DNA of 64,000 nt. Origin: Seonamhaeicola sp. (GTDB lineage: Bacteria; Bacteroidota; Bacteroidia; Flavobacteriales; Flavobacteriaceae). Location of the stretch: the NCBI RefSeq assembly GCF_028281565.1, contig NZ_JANQJQ010000005.1, positions 62,001 through 126,000 of the forward strand, in the 5' to 3' direction. Position numbers and translations under genes: made by a program. Positions 18,201 through 27,391 of the stretch are shown piece by piece (the first letter of the stretch is position 1; each line of letters begins with the position of its first letter). The notes below the pieces were generated by a model. The model had not been told where the DNA came from. It was given only the letters and a program-made list of their open reading frames with translations, and searched no databases.

Positions 18201-21200
18201 GGTGGTGTATATATGGCATTTGTAGCCCCAGGAATTAAAGTGCCTCCCGTATTAGAATTTGTTGGATTGCTGTACCATTGATAATTGTAGTTTGTGCCAA
18301 GGCCTCCGGAAGCTGTAACCTCAAGGTCTTGTGGAGCAACGCCTTGACAAAGGGTTTGTGATATAATGGGCTGACTAGTGATTATGGGATCGTCTACCAC
18401 TACAACTTCGGCGACTTCACTGGTAATGGCACTGCAGCCGCTACCGCTGACAGAGATTTCAACGTAATAAAAATAATTTCCCGGTACTGTAAATGCCGGA
18501 GGCCCATAACTGATGGCTGTAGCCCCCGGAATGAGGGTCCCTCCTGTATTGGAGTTTACGGTATTGGAATACCATTGGTAGGTAACCGTACCGGTACCCC
18601 CGGAGTGCGTCACTTCCAAATCGGGGTTTGTTGAGCCGCCAACACAGATACTCTGTGTTGCTAAAGGGTTTGTATCAATCCGGATCCCATCAACGATCTC
18701 AACGCGTGCCACGTCTGATACGATTTCATCACAACCGGCACCGGAAGCGAAAGAAGCAATAACATAATAATAGGTGATGCTTACAGGATTGTTTGGTGGT
18801 GTGAAAGTAGCATTCGTTTCACCTGCAATGGCTGTGCCGGTAGTTGTATTATTAACCGTATTACTGTACCATTGATACGTTGGAGTGCCCGGGCCATTAA
18901 CAGTAACGGACAGCGGTGTAACAGGTCCGTTTAAACAAATGGTTTCGTTTTGTGGCTGACTGGTAAATCCAGGAGCGGGGTCTACCGTAATTACTAAATT
19001 TACAGGAGTGCCTACACAACTTCCATTTGATGGCGTGATAACGTAAGTAACATCTTCAGAAGTTGTGTTAGAATTGAATATGGTTTGAACAGGAATTGTA
19101 TTGGAAGTGCCGTTAGCAATAAAACCGGTAACACCGGCAGGTGCTGTAGCTGTCCATGAATATGTGGTCCCGCTGATATCTGAGGTCAGATTTACCTCAG
19201 TAGTCTCTGTTCCCGAACATATGGTTTGTGTTAGATCTGTATTGGTTATTGATGGCAGGGCATTTATAGTGAAAGTCTGTGAGCTGACTGTGGTTCCACA
19301 GCTTGTTGTAACATGAAATAAAATGTTATATGTACCGGGTGTGCTATATGTAATGGTTCCCGGATTAAGAGAATTAGTTGTTGCCGGAGAGCCTCCCGGG
19401 AAATCCCAAAGATAAATAATGTTTTCAGTTGAAGGTGCGCAGGTTTGTAAATTAGCGGAAGGGGTAATGGTAGCCGTACCGCATGAGTCTGCAATAGGAT
19501 TTATTGATGTTATTGGTGGTTGTTTAACCTCAATGGTTTGAGAGGTGGTATCACTACCGCAGGTATTTGTTGTTGTAAGTGTTAAGGTGTACGTTCCGGC
19601 ACTAATAAATTCAAATGATGGTGAGGCGGAGGTTTCATCAGAACTATTTGTAAAACTCCATTGTCCCGGACCGGTTCCGCAAAATCCAGGAGTATAAGCA
19701 ACTTCCCAAAGATAGGTTACGCCATCACAGCTATTGCTTAAATCCGTAGTATTTGTGGTTTGAACTGCTAAGGGGGTACATCCATTATTGCTATCTAAGG
19801 TGAAATCAGCAATTAAATTAGGTTCAATGCATATTGTTTTTGTTATGGTATTTGTTACGCCACAGGAATTTTCAGCATACAGGGACACGGTAAAAGTGCC
19901 TGTTGAAGTATAGGTGTGAGTAGGGTTTCTATCTGTTGACATATTGCCATCTCCAAAATCCCAATAGTAGCCATCATTAACTGCACAATTATTGGTATAA
20001 CCATCTAATGAGGTATTCTCAAACAATACAGGTGTATTGACACAGCTGGTGGGGGGGGCTTCGAAGTCCACTTCAGGTTTTCTTAATATAATTATAGGGC
20101 CCGCTGTTAAATTGGTCTGACCGCAAGAGGTTGTAATGGCTAAAAAGACAGTGTAGCTATCAGGACAACTGGTTTCCGTATAAGTGTGTGGTATTGGAAA
20201 ATCTTGTGAGTTCACAGGGTCAGCAGCATTAAAATATACGGAAGCTTCTAATTGTGCTTGTGAATAGTTTACAATAGTGCCATCGCCATAATCAATATAA
20301 TAATTAGTATCCGGGGGGTTGGTAGCCCATGCCCCTATGGCAAATTCTATAGGGTTGACAGGGGTACATAAATTCACTGTATTCCCGGGATTTACAATAG
20401 CTCCTGTAGGGTTGCTGGAATTCTTTACAAGATAGATAACCGAATTATCACAGTTAGTGCCTCTGGCTGTGATCTCCATATTAAAAGACCCTAATTGCGT
20501 GTAGGTGTGAGTGGCTGGAAAGGTGACGTTAGTTTCCACAGGGCTTCCATCTCCCCAATCTACATCGTATGAGTTTATACAGGATGCAGACACATTGTCA
20601 ATACCAACATTAATAGTGAAGGAGGGGTCCAGAGTATTGTTGCCGCAATTGTTAAAGGGATCAAATCGATTGTCAATATCGTAAAATTCTAATCGAGGTT
20701 TTTGCTGTACGGAAACAGCTTTAGTAATAGAGTTGGTGCAACCGTTAGAATCAGTAACGCTTAAGGTAACATTTGAGTTTTGAAATCCACAACCAATGGA
20801 TGTGAAAATATGGGATGGATTACTGGTAGTACTGGTTGTGCCATCTCCAAAACTCCAATTGTATGTAAACGGAGCGCTTCCTGTTATATTAGGTGTGAAG
20901 TTAACCGAAGTTCCGGAGCAGGCCCCGGGATTGTCAAAGTTAAAATCTACCGTTGGCAGATCATTTACAGTAACAGTTGCGGAACCATTTTCAGTGGTCG
21001 TATCATTATTGCCATCCGTCACGGAAATAAGTTCATAAACATAGGAGCCAACACTATTTGTGCTAACCGGGAGTGTCACAGAACTGTTGTTCCCCGTGGT
21101 AGAAATTGTTTGGTTAGCTCCATTATTAATTGAATAGGTGAACGTGTATGGCGTACTTCCTCCGGAGCCTGTAAATGTAATCTCCGGATTTGGAGAACTG

Positions 21201-21364
21201 TTTAAGCAAACATCGGTGGTGCCGGAAATAGAAGCATTGGGAGGTAAATTTGAAGATATCCCGAAGTTAAGGGGAAATGGAATAAAAGTTGTATGATTGA
21301 TAGCAAATAAAGATGCAATTATTAGGATAGAAAATAATGCAACAAGAAACAACTTCTTTAGCAT
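15284..21364 (-). CDS. Giant SprB-like adhesin with PKD, Ig-like and SprB repeats and CHU_C sorting domain
   Basis: 2026 aa. A hydrophobic N-terminal signal (MLKKLFLVALFSILIIASLF) comes first. PKD-like domains fill ~130-700 (repeated WSFGDGT / YYWDFGDGN / THTYTSTGTFTV). About five Ig-like modules with YQWYSNT lie at ~790-1180. Seven or eight SprB-repeat units (SCFGANDGNINIEVSGG..PYTYNW, GTYTVTITDxxGC) lie at ~1295-1830. Another PKD sits near 1880, and a C-terminal CHU_C domain (IIPNAFTPNNDILNDFF...YDTWGSMVF) near 1945-2026 marks it as T9SS type B cargo. It is probably a mobile surface adhesin for gliding or attachment. It is followed by its PorP/SprF partner. The tandem repeats make this gene a likely site of copy-number change. 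Confidence 0.9.
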   Translation of the reverse strand: MLKKLFLVALFSILIIASLFAINHTTFIPFPLNFGISSNLPPNASISGTTDVCLNSSPNPEITFTGSGGSTPYTFTYSINNGANQTISTTGNNSSVTLPVSTNSVGSYVYELISVTDGNNDTTTENGSATVTVNDLPTVDFNFDNPGACSGTSVNFTPNITGSAPFTYNWSFGDGTTSTTSNPSHIFTSIGCGFQNSNVTLSVTDSNGCTNSITKAVSVQQKPRLEFYDIDNRFDPFNNCGNNTLDPSFTINVGIDNVSASCINSYDVDWGDGSPVETNVTFPATHTYTQLGSFNMEITARGTNCDNSVIYLVKNSSNPTGAIVNPGNTVNLCTPVNPIEFAIGAWATNPPDTNYYIDYGDGTIVNYSQAQLEASVYFNAADPVNSQDFPIPHTYTETSCPDSYTVFLAITTSCGQTNLTAGPIIILRKPEVDFEAPPTSCVNTPVLFENTSLDGYTNNCAVNDGYYWDFGDGNMSTDRNPTHTYTSTGTFTVSLYAENSCGVTNTITKTICIEPNLIADFTLDSNNGCTPLAVQTTNTTDLSNSCDGVTYLWEVAYTPGFCGTGPGQWSFTNSSDETSASPSFEFISAGTYTLTLTTTNTCGSDTTSQTIEVKQPPITSINPIADSCGTATITPSANLQTCAPSTENIIYLWDFPGGSPATTNSLNPGTITYSTPGTYNILFHVTTSCGTTVSSQTFTINALPSITNTDLTQTICSGTETTEVNLTSDISGTTYSWTATAPAGVTGFIANGTSNTIPVQTIFNSNTTSEDVTYVITPSNGSCVGTPVNLVITVDPAPGFTSQPQNETICLNGPVTPLSVTVNGPGTPTYQWYSNTVNNTTTGTAIAGETNATFTPPNNPVSITYYYVIASFASGAGCDEIVSDVARVEIVDGIRIDTNPLATQSICVGGSTNPDLEVTHSGGTGTVTYQWYSNTVNSNTGGTLIPGATAISYGPPAFTVPGNYFYYVEISVSGSGCSAITSEVAEVVVVDDPIITSQPIISQTLCQGVAPQDLEVTASGGLGTNYNYQWYSNPTNSNTGGTLIPGATNAIYTPPTSNVGTQYYYVVITQANPGCSVVSNTAEVIINPAPTITNQPVSETICFGDIFNTLTIAYADGVGIPTYQWYSNTINDTNTGTAIIGETGTSYTPPSGTVGTMFYYVIITFSSGGCTEIISQVAENTVNETPDISNKSDIICSGNAFSITPDNSGGDIAPAGTTYTWSTPAINPVGAITGASQETAPQNSISQTLTNTTIAPATVTYTVTPTLGTCIGNTFEVVVTVNPSISITTIQSNSLCYLDNGGALDITISGGVPFPTGNPYQINWTGPNGFNSSNEDISNLAPGTYTVSILDDGGCPYNETFTITEPDELIFSTIDFDPETISCFGANDGNINIEVSGGTEPYTYNWTRNGLIYDTSQDLANLASGDYEITVTDANNCAPISQSFTIVEPPELQVSLDSKVDVICFGEATGNININITGGRPFEVSPGVFDYTYSWTGPNGFTSTNQNLTGLFSGTYNLIVTDRSGCTDTLEVIINQSDEIIIDYTATEIECYSDNDASITINSITGGNAPYTVSWSNLGSGLVQTNLSPGTYVITVTDATDCVKSVTVEIASPPVFRISPEVANVSCHGANDARIVLNLEGGIDPLDLNWDDDPTAGIERNNIGPGTYTVTIIDGKSCVISETFVITEPDPLELTGVKTDALDCDDANTGAINVIVTGGTLPLTYRWSNGAVTEDLSNIPPGNYTLNVTDASGCEISESFIVNRFEPLAIEVDVITDHNCDTKTIEQSFVANPSGGVPPYQITWSSGTISGANGEIMQTDLNGLVTIDVIDSLGCNTSYSYNVDIPELGDPDFDISSNAFINYGFYSIEDPIQFTNTSTGDFIGISWDFGDGTFSSEESPVHIYKEVGTYVVTQTVVYPFDCVYTKTITLNIQKGYSLIIPNAFTPNNDILNDFFLPSQIGLSNMTFEIYDTWGSMVFSEEGDSLRGWNGKIKDTNAENGNYYFTFSGVTLYGEIIKSKGAFVLIK

Positions 21365-21549
21365 AAGTTATGGTAATAAATTAATAGCAATACTAAGGTA
21401 TACATTCTTTTTAAGCTGATGTAATAAAATTCGAAATAAAGTAGTTTTTTTCTGTAAAACACGAAGTATTAAACAGGCGATTCAATTATTATTGTTTAGT
21501 AGTTCAATTATGAAGTCTAATTATTATATTTATGTATAAAAACGATTAA

Positions 21550-22464
21550 ATGAGAGCATTAGTTATTTCCGGAGGAGGGAGTAAAGGCGCTTATGCCGGT
21601 GGTGTGGCACAGTATCTTATTGAAGAAGACGAAAGGGATTACGATCTGTTTTTAGGAACCTCTACGGGCAGTTTGTTGGTGCCTCATTTAGCGGCGGGTA
21701 GAATAGATAAGCTTCATGAGGTGTATACCAGTGTAAGTCAAAATGATATTTTTAGTGTAAACCCTTTTGTGATTAGAAAAAAGGGCAGGCGTGAGTTTGT
21801 TTCCATTGACTTCATTAATACACTTTGGCAATTTATACGAATGAAACGAACCTTTGGAGAAAGTAAGGCGTTGCGAAGACTGATTAGAAGAAAATTTACA
21901 GAAGAAGAGTATCATTTAATAAAGCAGACCAAAGATGATGTGGTAATTACGGTTTCTAACTTATCTAAAAACAGGGTTGAGTATAAATCTATTAACGTAT
22001 GTACCTATGATGAATTTTGCGATTGGATTTGGATATCCTGCAACTATATTCCGTTTATGTCTTTGGCAACTAAAAATGGCCATGAGTATGGCGACGGAGG
22101 CTTGGGGTGCATAGTTCCAATACGTGAAGCGATATTAAGAGGCGCTAAAGAGGTAGATGCTATTGTTCTAAAGTCGGCGTCCTTAGATCAAACCAAGGTG
22201 CTTGGGCAAAACCCTTTTTCGTTAATGGTGAGTCTGTTTGGGCATTTGTTGGATAGAATGGAGCGTAATGATGTGACTATTGGCAAGCTGGCAGCTAAAA
22301 CAAATGATGTACAACTCAATTTGTATTATACACCATCAAAGCTCACAGAGAACTCATTGATATTTGATAAGAAATTAATGACTTCCTGGTGGCAACAAGG
22401 GTTCGATTATGCAAAATTTAAGTGTGAGGAAGCCAGGTCTAACGAGTTGAGGGAGGAATATTAG
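21550..22464 (+). CDS. Patatin-like phospholipase
   Basis: 304 aa with no signal peptide. The oxyanion loop GGGSKGAYAGG lies at residues 8-18, the nucleophile Ser38 in GTSTGS (GxSxG) and the catalytic Asp182 in YGDGGL (DGG motif): a complete Ser-Asp dyad. Patatins hydrolyse acyl esters of phospholipids. The C-terminal part (residues 210-304) is variable. The gene stands alone. Whether the substrate is the cell's own membrane lipid or an external one cannot be told. Confidence 0.88.
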   Translation: MRALVISGGGSKGAYAGGVAQYLIEEDERDYDLFLGTSTGSLLVPHLAAGRIDKLHEVYTSVSQNDIFSVNPFVIRKKGRREFVSIDFINTLWQFIRMKRTFGESKALRRLIRRKFTEEEYHLIKQTKDDVVITVSNLSKNRVEYKSINVCTYDEFCDWIWISCNYIPFMSLATKNGHEYGDGGLGCIVPIREAILRGAKEVDAIVLKSASLDQTKVLGQNPFSLMVSLFGHLLDRMERNDVTIGKLAAKTNDVQLNLYYTPSKLTENSLIFDKKLMTSWWQQGFDYAKFKCEEARSNELREEY

Positions 22465-22480
22465 AGTTTGTTTGAATGGC

Positions 22481-22604
22481 ATCCATGTGATTAAGACCAG
22501 AGGGTCAAGGACCAAAGACAGGAGACGCAGGACAGAAGACCAAATTCCAAAAACTGAACACTGAGACTGCCCACTGCATACTGCCCACTGAACACTGCAC
22601 TACC
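22481..22604. repeat. Low-complexity CAGT/ACTG-rich dispersed repeat, copy 1
   Basis: A run of near-repeats (GACTGCCCACTGC, ATACTGCCCACTG, AACACTGCAC) is preceded by CCAAATTCCAAAAACTG and AGACCAGAGG-type segments. The reverse complement closely matches the run at 27195-27330, including the adjoining TTTTGGAATTTGG segment. It sits between the stops of two convergent genes. It looks like a non-coding dispersed family; origin unknown. Confidence 0.5.
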
Positions 22605-23121
22605 ACAACTCAGCCACCTCTTCTTTTATAAAAGAAAGTGCGGCATCACTTGGTGCTTTGCGTTCCATCATTTCGGTTAAAATAACTTCTCTTAACTTAT
22701 TGGCAGTATCCGTTTTTTCAGATAAACTTGCTTTTCTGATTAGCTGAATGGTAGCATTTTTAGCAGCAATGATAATGCTCCAACACCGGTCGCTTACATA
22801 GATTTGCTGGGACAGGTTATGCTCAAATTCCTGTTCAATGTTTTGTATAAGTAAAGATTCGTAATCTTCTTTATTGGAGGATATTGGCGTGACTCTTACC
22901 AGTAATTTCGAAGGTGTTAGTCTTTCCAAAAACAAAGCCATTCTTTCATAGGCTTGTAAACGTAAGGGAAGCGCATTAACCTGCAGATCTTTCTTCAATA
23001 GAAAACGTCTTCTGCCATCTTCATTTTTAGTATGTTCTCTAAAAAAATAATAGGCAATTACTCCGGTGATTACGGCAGGAACAGTGTATAAAAAAAGGTC
23101 GATAATTCGAGATACATCCAT
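22600..23121 (-). CDS. Hypothetical single-pass membrane protein
   Basis: 173 aa. One N-terminal membrane segment (residues ~8-27) is followed by a charged soluble domain starting FREHTKNEDGRRRFLLKKD, with NALPLRLQAYERMALFLERL in the middle and a helical C-terminus ending FIKEEVAELW. I recognise it only as an uncharacterised protein of the kind conserved in Flavobacteriia. It lies 5 bp after the stop of the FMN glutamate-synthase-like gene on the same strand, so the two are probably co-expressed. Confidence 0.75.
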   Translation of the reverse strand: MDVSRIIDLFLYTVPAVITGVIAYYFFREHTKNEDGRRRFLLKKDLQVNALPLRLQAYERMALFLERLTPSKLLVRVTPISSNKEDYESLLIQNIEQEFEHNLSQQIYVSDRCWSIIIAAKNATIQLIRKASLSEKTDTANKLREVILTEMMERKAPSDAALSFIKEEVAELW

Positions 23122-23126
23122 AGTAG

Positions 23127-24701
23127 TTATGCTTCGGTTTGGGCGTTATGTTTTCCTCCCAAATATACACATTCTTTTAAATCCTGCATGCCAGTAAACG
23201 GCACGGAAACCTTTTCATACATATAGGTTCTGTTCAGTTCCTTAGATAGATTATGGTCGTCAACATTCATTTCAATATCGCCCATTGTAAACTGGCAGGG
23301 ATGTTCATAACCCGCTGCATGGGTAATCTCTATAAGTTCTTTTCTGAACGTTTTAAAATATTGTGCCAATCGAACCGACTTTAGCGATGTGTCAATCCCA
23401 CTTTGCAACCATTTGCTTTGGGTAGCCACACCACTCGGGCAACGATTGGTATGACATATCTGGGCCTGTATGCAGCCAATACTCATCATAGCTTCCCGGG
23501 CTACATTAATGCAGTCAGCACCCATGGCAAAGGCCATAGCCGCTTTGGCAGGGAAGCCTAATTTCCCACTGCCAATAAATACTATACGTTCTGTCAGGCC
23601 TTTACTTTGAAAGAGTTTGTATAGATCACTAAAACCATATACCCATGGCAATGATACATGGTCTGCAAAACTGGGCGGTGCTGCACCGGTGCCGCCTTCA
23701 CCACCGTCAACGGTGATAAAATCCGGGCCTTTACCGGTTTTTAACATAATATCTGCTAATGCCTCCCATTGGTTTAATTTGCCGATAGCGGCTTTAATAC
23801 CCACCGGTAAACCGGTTTTCTCTGCGATGGCCTCAATAAAATCAACCAGTTCCGGGACATTTGAAAATGCCGAATGATTTGGAGGCGATAACACATCTTT
23901 TCCAACTTCAACCCCTCGAATACCGGCAATCTCTTTGGAGATCTTCTTACCGGGTAAAACACCGCCTTTTCCGGGTTTAGCCCCTTGAGATAATTTGATT
24001 TCTATAGCTTTAATGAACGGATTGTTTTCTACCAGTTTTACCATCTTTTCCATAGAAAAATGCCCGTTTTCATCTCTAACTCCAAAATACCCGGTACCGA
24101 AATGAAAAACAACATCGCCACCGTGACAGTGGTAAGGTGATAAACCACCTTCTCCAGTATTGTGGTAAGCATCTGCCAGATCTACACCTTTATTCAAAGA
24201 TTCTACAGCCCTAGCCGAAAGCGAACCAAAACTCATGGCAGACACATTAATTATAGAGGCCGGTCTATAAGGTTTTTTTCGCTTGTTATAGAGTCCCATA
24301 ACCTTAGCGCAAGGCAAAAAGGTTTTATCTGTGGCGTTGGGGTGATTGGCCTTAATTTTAAAGGGTATCATGGCATTGTTGACAAAAATATGCTGGTGTT
24401 CGTAAATATCTCTGTCGGTTCCAAAACCTTCGTAATTATTTTCCTTTTTTGCAGAGGCGTAAATCCAGCTACGCTCTATGCGGTTAAAAGGCAATTCTTC
24501 CCTGTTATTGGCTACAAAATACTGGCGCATTTCAGGGCCAATACTCTCCAGCCAATAGCGTAAGTGCCCAACTATGGGATAGTTATGGCTAATGGTGTGC
24601 TTCCTTTGAAAAAATACATCGCGAATGGCAACGAGCGCTAAAACAATTAAAACCCAGGCCCACCAGGGCAGGTTTGAAAGTGCGGTTAAAATTGAATCCA
24701 T
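23127..24701 (-). CDS. FMN-binding glutamate-synthase-family protein, membrane anchored
   Basis: 524 aa. One N-terminal membrane segment (residues ~11-27, WWAWVLIVLALVAI) precedes a GltB-like central/FMN barrel with SFGSLSARAVESLNKG, the LSQGAKPGKGGVLPG loop, VDGGEGGTGAAPPSFADHV, and the cysteine-containing CIQAQICHTNRCPSGVATQ. It resembles the alpha-subunit synthase domain without the N-terminal glutaminase, so it cannot use glutamine on its own. The electron partner and substrate are unknown. It is transcribed together with the 173-aa membrane protein downstream. Confidence 0.87.
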   Translation of the reverse strand: MDSILTALSNLPWWAWVLIVLALVAIRDVFFQRKHTISHNYPIVGHLRYWLESIGPEMRQYFVANNREELPFNRIERSWIYASAKKENNYEGFGTDRDIYEHQHIFVNNAMIPFKIKANHPNATDKTFLPCAKVMGLYNKRKKPYRPASIINVSAMSFGSLSARAVESLNKGVDLADAYHNTGEGGLSPYHCHGGDVVFHFGTGYFGVRDENGHFSMEKMVKLVENNPFIKAIEIKLSQGAKPGKGGVLPGKKISKEIAGIRGVEVGKDVLSPPNHSAFSNVPELVDFIEAIAEKTGLPVGIKAAIGKLNQWEALADIMLKTGKGPDFITVDGGEGGTGAAPPSFADHVSLPWVYGFSDLYKLFQSKGLTERIVFIGSGKLGFPAKAAMAFAMGADCINVAREAMMSIGCIQAQICHTNRCPSGVATQSKWLQSGIDTSLKSVRLAQYFKTFRKELIEITHAAGYEHPCQFTMGDIEMNVDDHNLSKELNRTYMYEKVSVPFTGMQDLKECVYLGGKHNAQTEA

Positions 24702-24849
24702 TAAAATTAGTATAGTAGTTTTAAGTAAAACATTTGAAGTTAAAGATATTTAAATTTTGTATAAGAACTAATTGTTTATAATTATTAATAAAACCCTTCC
24801 ATTAAAAGCGAAACAATAGTTATTTTCACATGATAAAATTGAAGATGAT

Positions 24850-27180
24850 TTGGAACAATATTTAAGCCAGTTAAATGATGCGCAATTGGCGCCTACTTTA
24901 CAAAAGGAAGGCCCTATGATTGTTATTGCGGGTGCGGGTTCCGGTAAAACACGGGTGTTAACCTACAGGATTGCCTATTTGATGAGCCAGGGGATTGATG
25001 CGTTTAATATATTAGCGCTTACCTTTACCAATAAGGCGGCTCGTGAGATGAAAGAGCGTATTGCTACCATTGTGGGAGACGGAGAAGCGAAGAATTTGTG
25101 GATGGGGACCTTCCATTCCGTGTTTGCCAAAATCTTACGTATTGAAGCTGATAGATTGGGCTACCCAAGTAATTTTACCATTTATGATACCCAGGATTCG
25201 GATAGATTGATAGCGTCTATCATAAAGGAAATGAATCTTGACAAGGATATTTATAAATACAAACAGATCCGTTCCAGGATTTCGTCATATAAAAACAGTT
25301 TAATCACGGTCAGGGCGTATTTTCAGAATCCCGAATTGATTGAAGCAGATGCCATGGCCCGTCGCCCCAGAATGGGGGATATCTATAAGGAGTATGTGGA
25401 AAGGTGTTTTAAAGCCGGTGCTATGGATTTTGATGACCTGCTATTGAAAACCAATGAGCTTTTAACACGTTTCCCGGAAGTATTGGCAAAATATCAAAAC
25501 CGCTTTAAATACATTTTGGTGGATGAGTACCAGGATACCAATCATTCCCAATATTTGATCGTTAGAGCCTTGTCTGATAAGTTTCAGAATATCTGTGTGG
25601 TTGGGGATGATGCCCAAAGTATCTATGCGTTCCGGGGGGCAAATATTAACAATATCCTGAATTTTCAAAAGGATTATGACGATGTTAAAGTGTTTCGGCT
25701 GGAGCAAAATTACCGCTCTACAAAGAACATTGTGAATGCTGCAAACTCGGTCATTGATAAAAACCAGACCAAGTTGGAAAAGGTGGTTTGGACCGCTAAT
25801 GAAGAAGGCGGGAAAATTAAAGTCCATCGTTCTTTAACCGATGCTGATGAAGGGCGCTATGTGGCCAGTACTATTTTTGAGAATAAAATGAACCATCAGT
25901 TGCAGCATAGTGATTTTGCTATTTTGTATCGTACTAATGCGCAGTCGCGTTCTATTGAGGATGCTTTGCGTAAACGGGATATTCCTTATAGGATCTATGG
26001 TGGCTTGTCATTTTATCAGCGAAAGGAGATAAAAGACGTGTTGTCCTATTTAAGATTGGTAATTAACCCGAAAGATGAAGAGGCTTTAAAGCGTGTGATC
26101 AACTTTCCGCCACGGGGTATCGGGCAGACCACGGTTGATAAACTCATTGTGGCAGCTAATGGGTATGACAAACCCATTTTTGAAGTGATGAAGCACATTG
26201 ATAAAACCGAGGTCATGATTAGTTCCGGTACCAAAACCAAACTTCAAAATTTTGTAACCTTAATTGAAAGTTACCAGGTTTTAAACCAGACCGCGGATGT
26301 TTTTGAATTGGCTGAACATGTTACCAGATCCAGTGGATTGATACGGGAGTTTAATAAAGATGGGACGCCTGAGGGCATTACCAGAATGGAAAATATTGAA
26401 GAGCTCTTAAACGGTATGAAGGATTTTGTTGAAGGCCAAAAAGAGCTGGCAGATGCTACCGGATCGTTAGCGGAGTTTTTGGAGGATGTGGCCCTGGCAA
26501 CCGATTTGGATAATGATAAAGGCGATGCCGATCGGGTGGCTTTAATGACCATTCATTTGGCAAAAGGCCTTGAGTTTCCGTATGTGTATATTGTTGGCTT
26601 GGAAGAAGACCTGTTTCCCAGTGCCATGAGTATGAATACGCGTAGCGAATTGGAAGAAGAGCGCCGTTTGTTTTATGTAGCCTTAACACGTGCCGAAAAA
26701 CAGGCGTATTTAACCTATGCGTTATCACGTTATCGTTGGGGAAAACTGATAGATTCCGAGCCAAGCAGGTTTATTGAAGAGATTGACGATCAATATTTGG
26801 ATATTCTTACACCTCCCGAAGAGCGCCGATTCAATCCTATGTTGGATGCCGGTATTTTTGGTGATCCGGAGCCTGATAAAATCAGGTTTAAACCGGCAAA
26901 ACAGTCCACGTTTAAAAAAGGTACTGCAAAAAAAGAACCTGCTAAATTTCAGGTGACTACACCTAAAAATCTAAAGCCTGTTTCTAAATCTAACGGAAAC
27001 ACTAATTTATTTGATAGTAAATTAGCCGTTGGTAATATGGTAAAACACTTGCGCTTCGGAACCGGTGAAGTTCTAAAAATTGAAGGTAATGGAGCAGATA
27101 TGAAAGCCGAAATTAAGTTCGATACCGGAGGTGTTAAGAAACTTTTGCTAAGATTCGCTAAATTGGAGGTTGTTGGTTAG
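24850..27180 (+). CDS. pcrA: UvrD/PcrA-family DNA helicase (TTG start)
   Basis: 776 aa. No in-frame ATG exists upstream; the TTG at 24850 gives MEQYLSQLNDAQLAPTL, which matches family N-termini. Superfamily 1A motifs: Q-motif near 7-14, Walker A GAGSGKT at 28-34, motif II DEYQDTN, motif III GDDAQSIYAFRGA, motif IV QNYRST, motif V TIHLAKGLEFPYVYIVGLEE, and motif VI ALTRAEKQAYLTYA. The C-terminal Tudor-like tail (GNMVKHLRFGTGEVLKIEG) binds RNA polymerase in PcrA-type proteins. Role: 3'-5' unwinding in excision repair, replication restart and removal of stalled transcription complexes. Confidence 0.93.
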   Translation: MEQYLSQLNDAQLAPTLQKEGPMIVIAGAGSGKTRVLTYRIAYLMSQGIDAFNILALTFTNKAAREMKERIATIVGDGEAKNLWMGTFHSVFAKILRIEADRLGYPSNFTIYDTQDSDRLIASIIKEMNLDKDIYKYKQIRSRISSYKNSLITVRAYFQNPELIEADAMARRPRMGDIYKEYVERCFKAGAMDFDDLLLKTNELLTRFPEVLAKYQNRFKYILVDEYQDTNHSQYLIVRALSDKFQNICVVGDDAQSIYAFRGANINNILNFQKDYDDVKVFRLEQNYRSTKNIVNAANSVIDKNQTKLEKVVWTANEEGGKIKVHRSLTDADEGRYVASTIFENKMNHQLQHSDFAILYRTNAQSRSIEDALRKRDIPYRIYGGLSFYQRKEIKDVLSYLRLVINPKDEEALKRVINFPPRGIGQTTVDKLIVAANGYDKPIFEVMKHIDKTEVMISSGTKTKLQNFVTLIESYQVLNQTADVFELAEHVTRSSGLIREFNKDGTPEGITRMENIEELLNGMKDFVEGQKELADATGSLAEFLEDVALATDLDNDKGDADRVALMTIHLAKGLEFPYVYIVGLEEDLFPSAMSMNTRSELEEERRLFYVALTRAEKQAYLTYALSRYRWGKLIDSEPSRFIEEIDDQYLDILTPPEERRFNPMLDAGIFGDPEPDKIRFKPAKQSTFKKGTAKKEPAKFQVTTPKNLKPVSKSNGNTNLFDSKLAVGNMVKHLRFGTGEVLKIEGNGADMKAEIKFDTGGVKKLLLRFAKLEVVG

Positions 27181-27194
27181 TTTTTAAGTAGCCG

Positions 27195-27330
27195 GTCACA
27201 GTGTTCAGTGTTCAGTTGGCAGTAGGCAGTTGGCAGTTGTAATTCCGGGTATACAGTTTTGGAATTTGGAATTTGAACCATCACTGCGCCTTTGCTCCTT
27301 TGCGAGAGAATTCAGTTGGCAGTTGCAATT
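27195..27330. repeat. Low-complexity CAGTTGG-rich dispersed repeat, copy 2
   Basis: CAGTGTTCAGTTGGCAGTAG and following GGCAGTTGGCAGTT runs, then TTTTGGAATTTGGAATTTG, and a second TTCAGTTGGCAGTTG. In inverse orientation this matches the element at 22481-22604. It occupies most of the 211-bp gap between the convergent helicase and CBM-protein genes. A short frame through it (27273-27494) is not coding. Confidence 0.5.
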
Positions 27331-27391
27331 CCCGGTATGTTGTTTTGGAATTTGGTATTTTGTTTTGGAATTTAGAACTCTGTGAAGAGCT

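Noticed and set aside
20780-21133. Open frames on the plus strand inside the giant adhesin gene
   Set aside because: Shadow of the repeat-rich minus-strand gene; no start context, no recognisable family, and the opposite strand has clear PKD/SprB domains.
24162-24563. 133-codon plus-strand frame opposite the FMN glutamate-synthase-like gene
   Set aside because: The minus-strand protein is strongly conserved over this stretch; the plus frame has no domain and no promoter.
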